DNA of 64,000 nt from VAZQ01 sp963816745 (GTDB lineage: Bacteria; Pseudomonadota; Alphaproteobacteria; Rhizobiales; Xanthobacteraceae), in the NCBI GenBank assembly GCA_963816745.1, contig CAWFLQ010000005.1:1-64000 (forward strand). The letters are read 5' to 3'. The translations under genes and the position numbers were made by a program. Positions 62,943-64,000 of the stretch are shown here, piece by piece. The notes beneath the pieces are model-generated. The model was not told the DNA's origin. It saw only the letters and a program-made list of their open reading frames with translations, and ran no database searches. Position 1 is the stretch's first letter; each line of letters starts with the position of its first letter.

Positions 62943-63864
62943 CCTGGACGAAGAGCCCTCCCGCCGGCCAGCGCCAGACCTGCTGCTGCCCCATCCAACC
63001 GATCGTTCGCGCATGGTTCGCTGGACGGGAAATGCCTTCGATGTCGATGGCAAGCCTGTGCGCGTCCTTGCTTTTGCGGTCACGCCGTCCGGCTGGACGG
63101 ACGAGTTGACGCGGCTGCACGAGGACGCAGGCGGCAGCGACCATTTCATCGATGTCGCATCGCGCGCTCACGCCGTCGATGAAGCCGCACGGATCGCGGG
63201 GCCCGCCCCGTCCATGATCGTTGAAATCGGTTGCTCGTCGGGCTTCCTGCTGCGCGATCTGATGGCACGCCTCCCCGACCACTTCTTTCTTGGCGCGGAC
63301 TACACCTATGGAACGCTGGAAACGCTCGGCAACCATTTGCCCGCCGTTCCGCTCGTGCAATTCGATTTGACGCATTGTCCGCTGCCCGACGCGTTCGCCG
63401 ATGTCGTCGTCCTGCTCAATGTGCTCGAACACATCGAGAATGACGAGGCTGCGATCGCTGAATTGTTCCGCATCGTGCGGCCGGGCGGATCGGTCATCAT
63501 CGAGGTGCCGGCGGGTTCCTCTCTGTTCGACGTCTACGATCGCGTGCTGCTGCATCATCGCCGTTATGACATGCCGGCGCTGCTCGCGAGTTTGCGGAAT
63601 GCGGGCTTTCGCATCGAGCGAAAATCGCACCTCGGATTCCTGCTCTATCCGGCATTCTACTTCTCCAAGCGCCTCAATCAGTTGCGCTATCACCCGGGTT
63701 CAGACATCGATGAGCAAGCCTTGATATCGCAGATGATTGCAACAACCGGGCAAAGGAGCCGCTTACTCGGATTCGTAATGACATGCGAACGGGCGATGCG
63801 TCGCTACATGTATTTCCCGTTCGGAATTCGCTGCTTGGTGACCTGTCGGAAGGCCCCGGAATAA
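62932..63864 (+). CDS. Class I SAM-dependent methyltransferase (second, larger)
   Basis: A 310-residue methyltransferase. Its GTG start at 62932 lies inside the end of the previous gene, so translation is coupled. SAM motifs: PSMIVEIGCSSGFLLRDLMA, FFLGADYTYGTLETLGNHLP, VPLVQFDLTHCPLPDAFADV, VVVLLNVLEHIENDEAAIAE and RIVRPGGSVIIEVPAGSSLF. The C-terminal HHRRYDMPALLASLRNAGFR and a hydrophobic FLLYPAFYFSKRLNQL suggest a membrane-proximal lipid or glycan substrate. Together with the preceding enzyme it would give two methylations on the same product. Confidence 0.87.
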   Translation: MSPSLDEEPSRRPAPDLLLPHPTDRSRMVRWTGNAFDVDGKPVRVLAFAVTPSGWTDELTRLHEDAGGSDHFIDVASRAHAVDEAARIAGPAPSMIVEIGCSSGFLLRDLMARLPDHFFLGADYTYGTLETLGNHLPAVPLVQFDLTHCPLPDAFADVVVLLNVLEHIENDEAAIAELFRIVRPGGSVIIEVPAGSSLFDVYDRVLLHHRRYDMPALLASLRNAGFRIERKSHLGFLLYPAFYFSKRLNQLRYHPGSDIDEQALISQMIATTGQRSRLLGFVMTCERAMRRYMYFPFGIRCLVTCRKAPE

Positions 63865-63953
63865 GATGGCCATGTGTACGGCTTGCCGGACGTCGTCGGT
63901 TGATATTGGATGGCACAACGCAAACACGCGACGACGTTCTTATCGAGGCTGGC

Positions 63954-64000
63954 ATGATCGTTCAAGGCGCGCAACCTACGATCGGCTCCGATCGGCTCGA
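63954..64000 (+). CDS. Possible start of a next gene, cut by the window edge
   Basis: ATG at 63954 with GAGG six bases upstream opens a frame (MIVQGAQPTIGSDRL) that continues to the end of the window. The good ribosome site and the operon-like position 90 nt after the second methyltransferase make a real start plausible. Fifteen residues are too few to identify a family. Confidence 0.35.
   Translation, partial: MIVQGAQPTIGSDRL

Noticed and set aside
1..64000. Search for tRNA, rRNA, riboswitches, prophage genes, toxin-antitoxin pairs and defence systems.
   Set aside because: None of the characteristic sequences or gene families was seen in either strand by eye.

Overview
The window is high-GC DNA from an alphaproteobacterium, most likely a soil or rhizosphere member of the Hyphomicrobiales (Bradyrhizobium/Rhodopseudomonas/Xanthobacteraceae side). 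The evidence is an abundance of orphan Bug/TctC-type and NitT-type solute-binding proteins, two DUF2336 proteins, a DUF3551 protein, small conserved hypotheticals typical of that order, a short SpeD-type S-adenosylmethionine decarboxylase next to speE, ClpS, and GC-rich palindromic intergenic repeats. No tRNA, rRNA, CRISPR array or intact insertion sequence was seen.

Layout. 0-6.3 kb: an IS5-like transposase remnant, a Bug solute-binding protein, a LysR regulator, a PuuE-like deacetylase, two broken TPR genes and a cupin. 6.3-14.1 kb: signalling and housekeeping (PAS histidine kinase, clpS, a repeat-rich gap, a PAS-GGDEF-EAL protein, DUF2336 protein, a ModA-like protein). 14.1-19.2 kb: CMD and GFA proteins, a protease remnant and a degraded quinoprotein-oxidase cluster (cytochrome c-like protein, LodA-like oxidase, truncated LodB-like flavoprotein). 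19.1-23.8 kb: a hexuronate-type module (uronate dehydrogenase, FadR-type GntR regulator, TRAP transporter) with an operator palindrome. 24-32 kb: small oxidoreductases, secreted small proteins, two NitT/TauT-type binding proteins, glutathione peroxidase, dienelactone hydrolase. 32-38.3 kb: DUF2336 paralogue, VOC protein, CSS-EAL phosphodiesterase, speD-speE. 38.7-44 kb: two amidohydrolases, a Bug protein and a GMC dehydrogenase with its small subunit. 44-52.2 kb: aspS, an S9 peptidase, a ThDP enzyme, a muconate-cycloisomerase-like enzyme and rnd. 52.5-63.9 kb: a surface-glycan island with three GT2 glycosyltransferases, an FkbM methyltransferase, a sulfotransferase fused to a beta-rich module, a large membrane protein and two SAM methyltransferases.

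A striking property of the window is about 32 reading-frame breaks in 16 otherwise recognisable genes; nearly all are consistent with one extra base, and 18 lie in the glycan island. This looks more like insertion-type consensus error than biology, although the lodB truncation and the serine-protease and transposase remnants are real losses. Frameshifted genes are given at full extent: as CDS where one frame carries nearly all of the protein, and as pseudogene where several breaks or a truncation exist.

The most interesting biology is the glycan island, where the same C-terminal beta-rich module is attached to a glycosyltransferase and to a sulfotransferase, and the regulatory architecture around the LysR gene, where ATAG/CTAT dyads recur in front of both a Bug transporter gene and a deacetylase gene.
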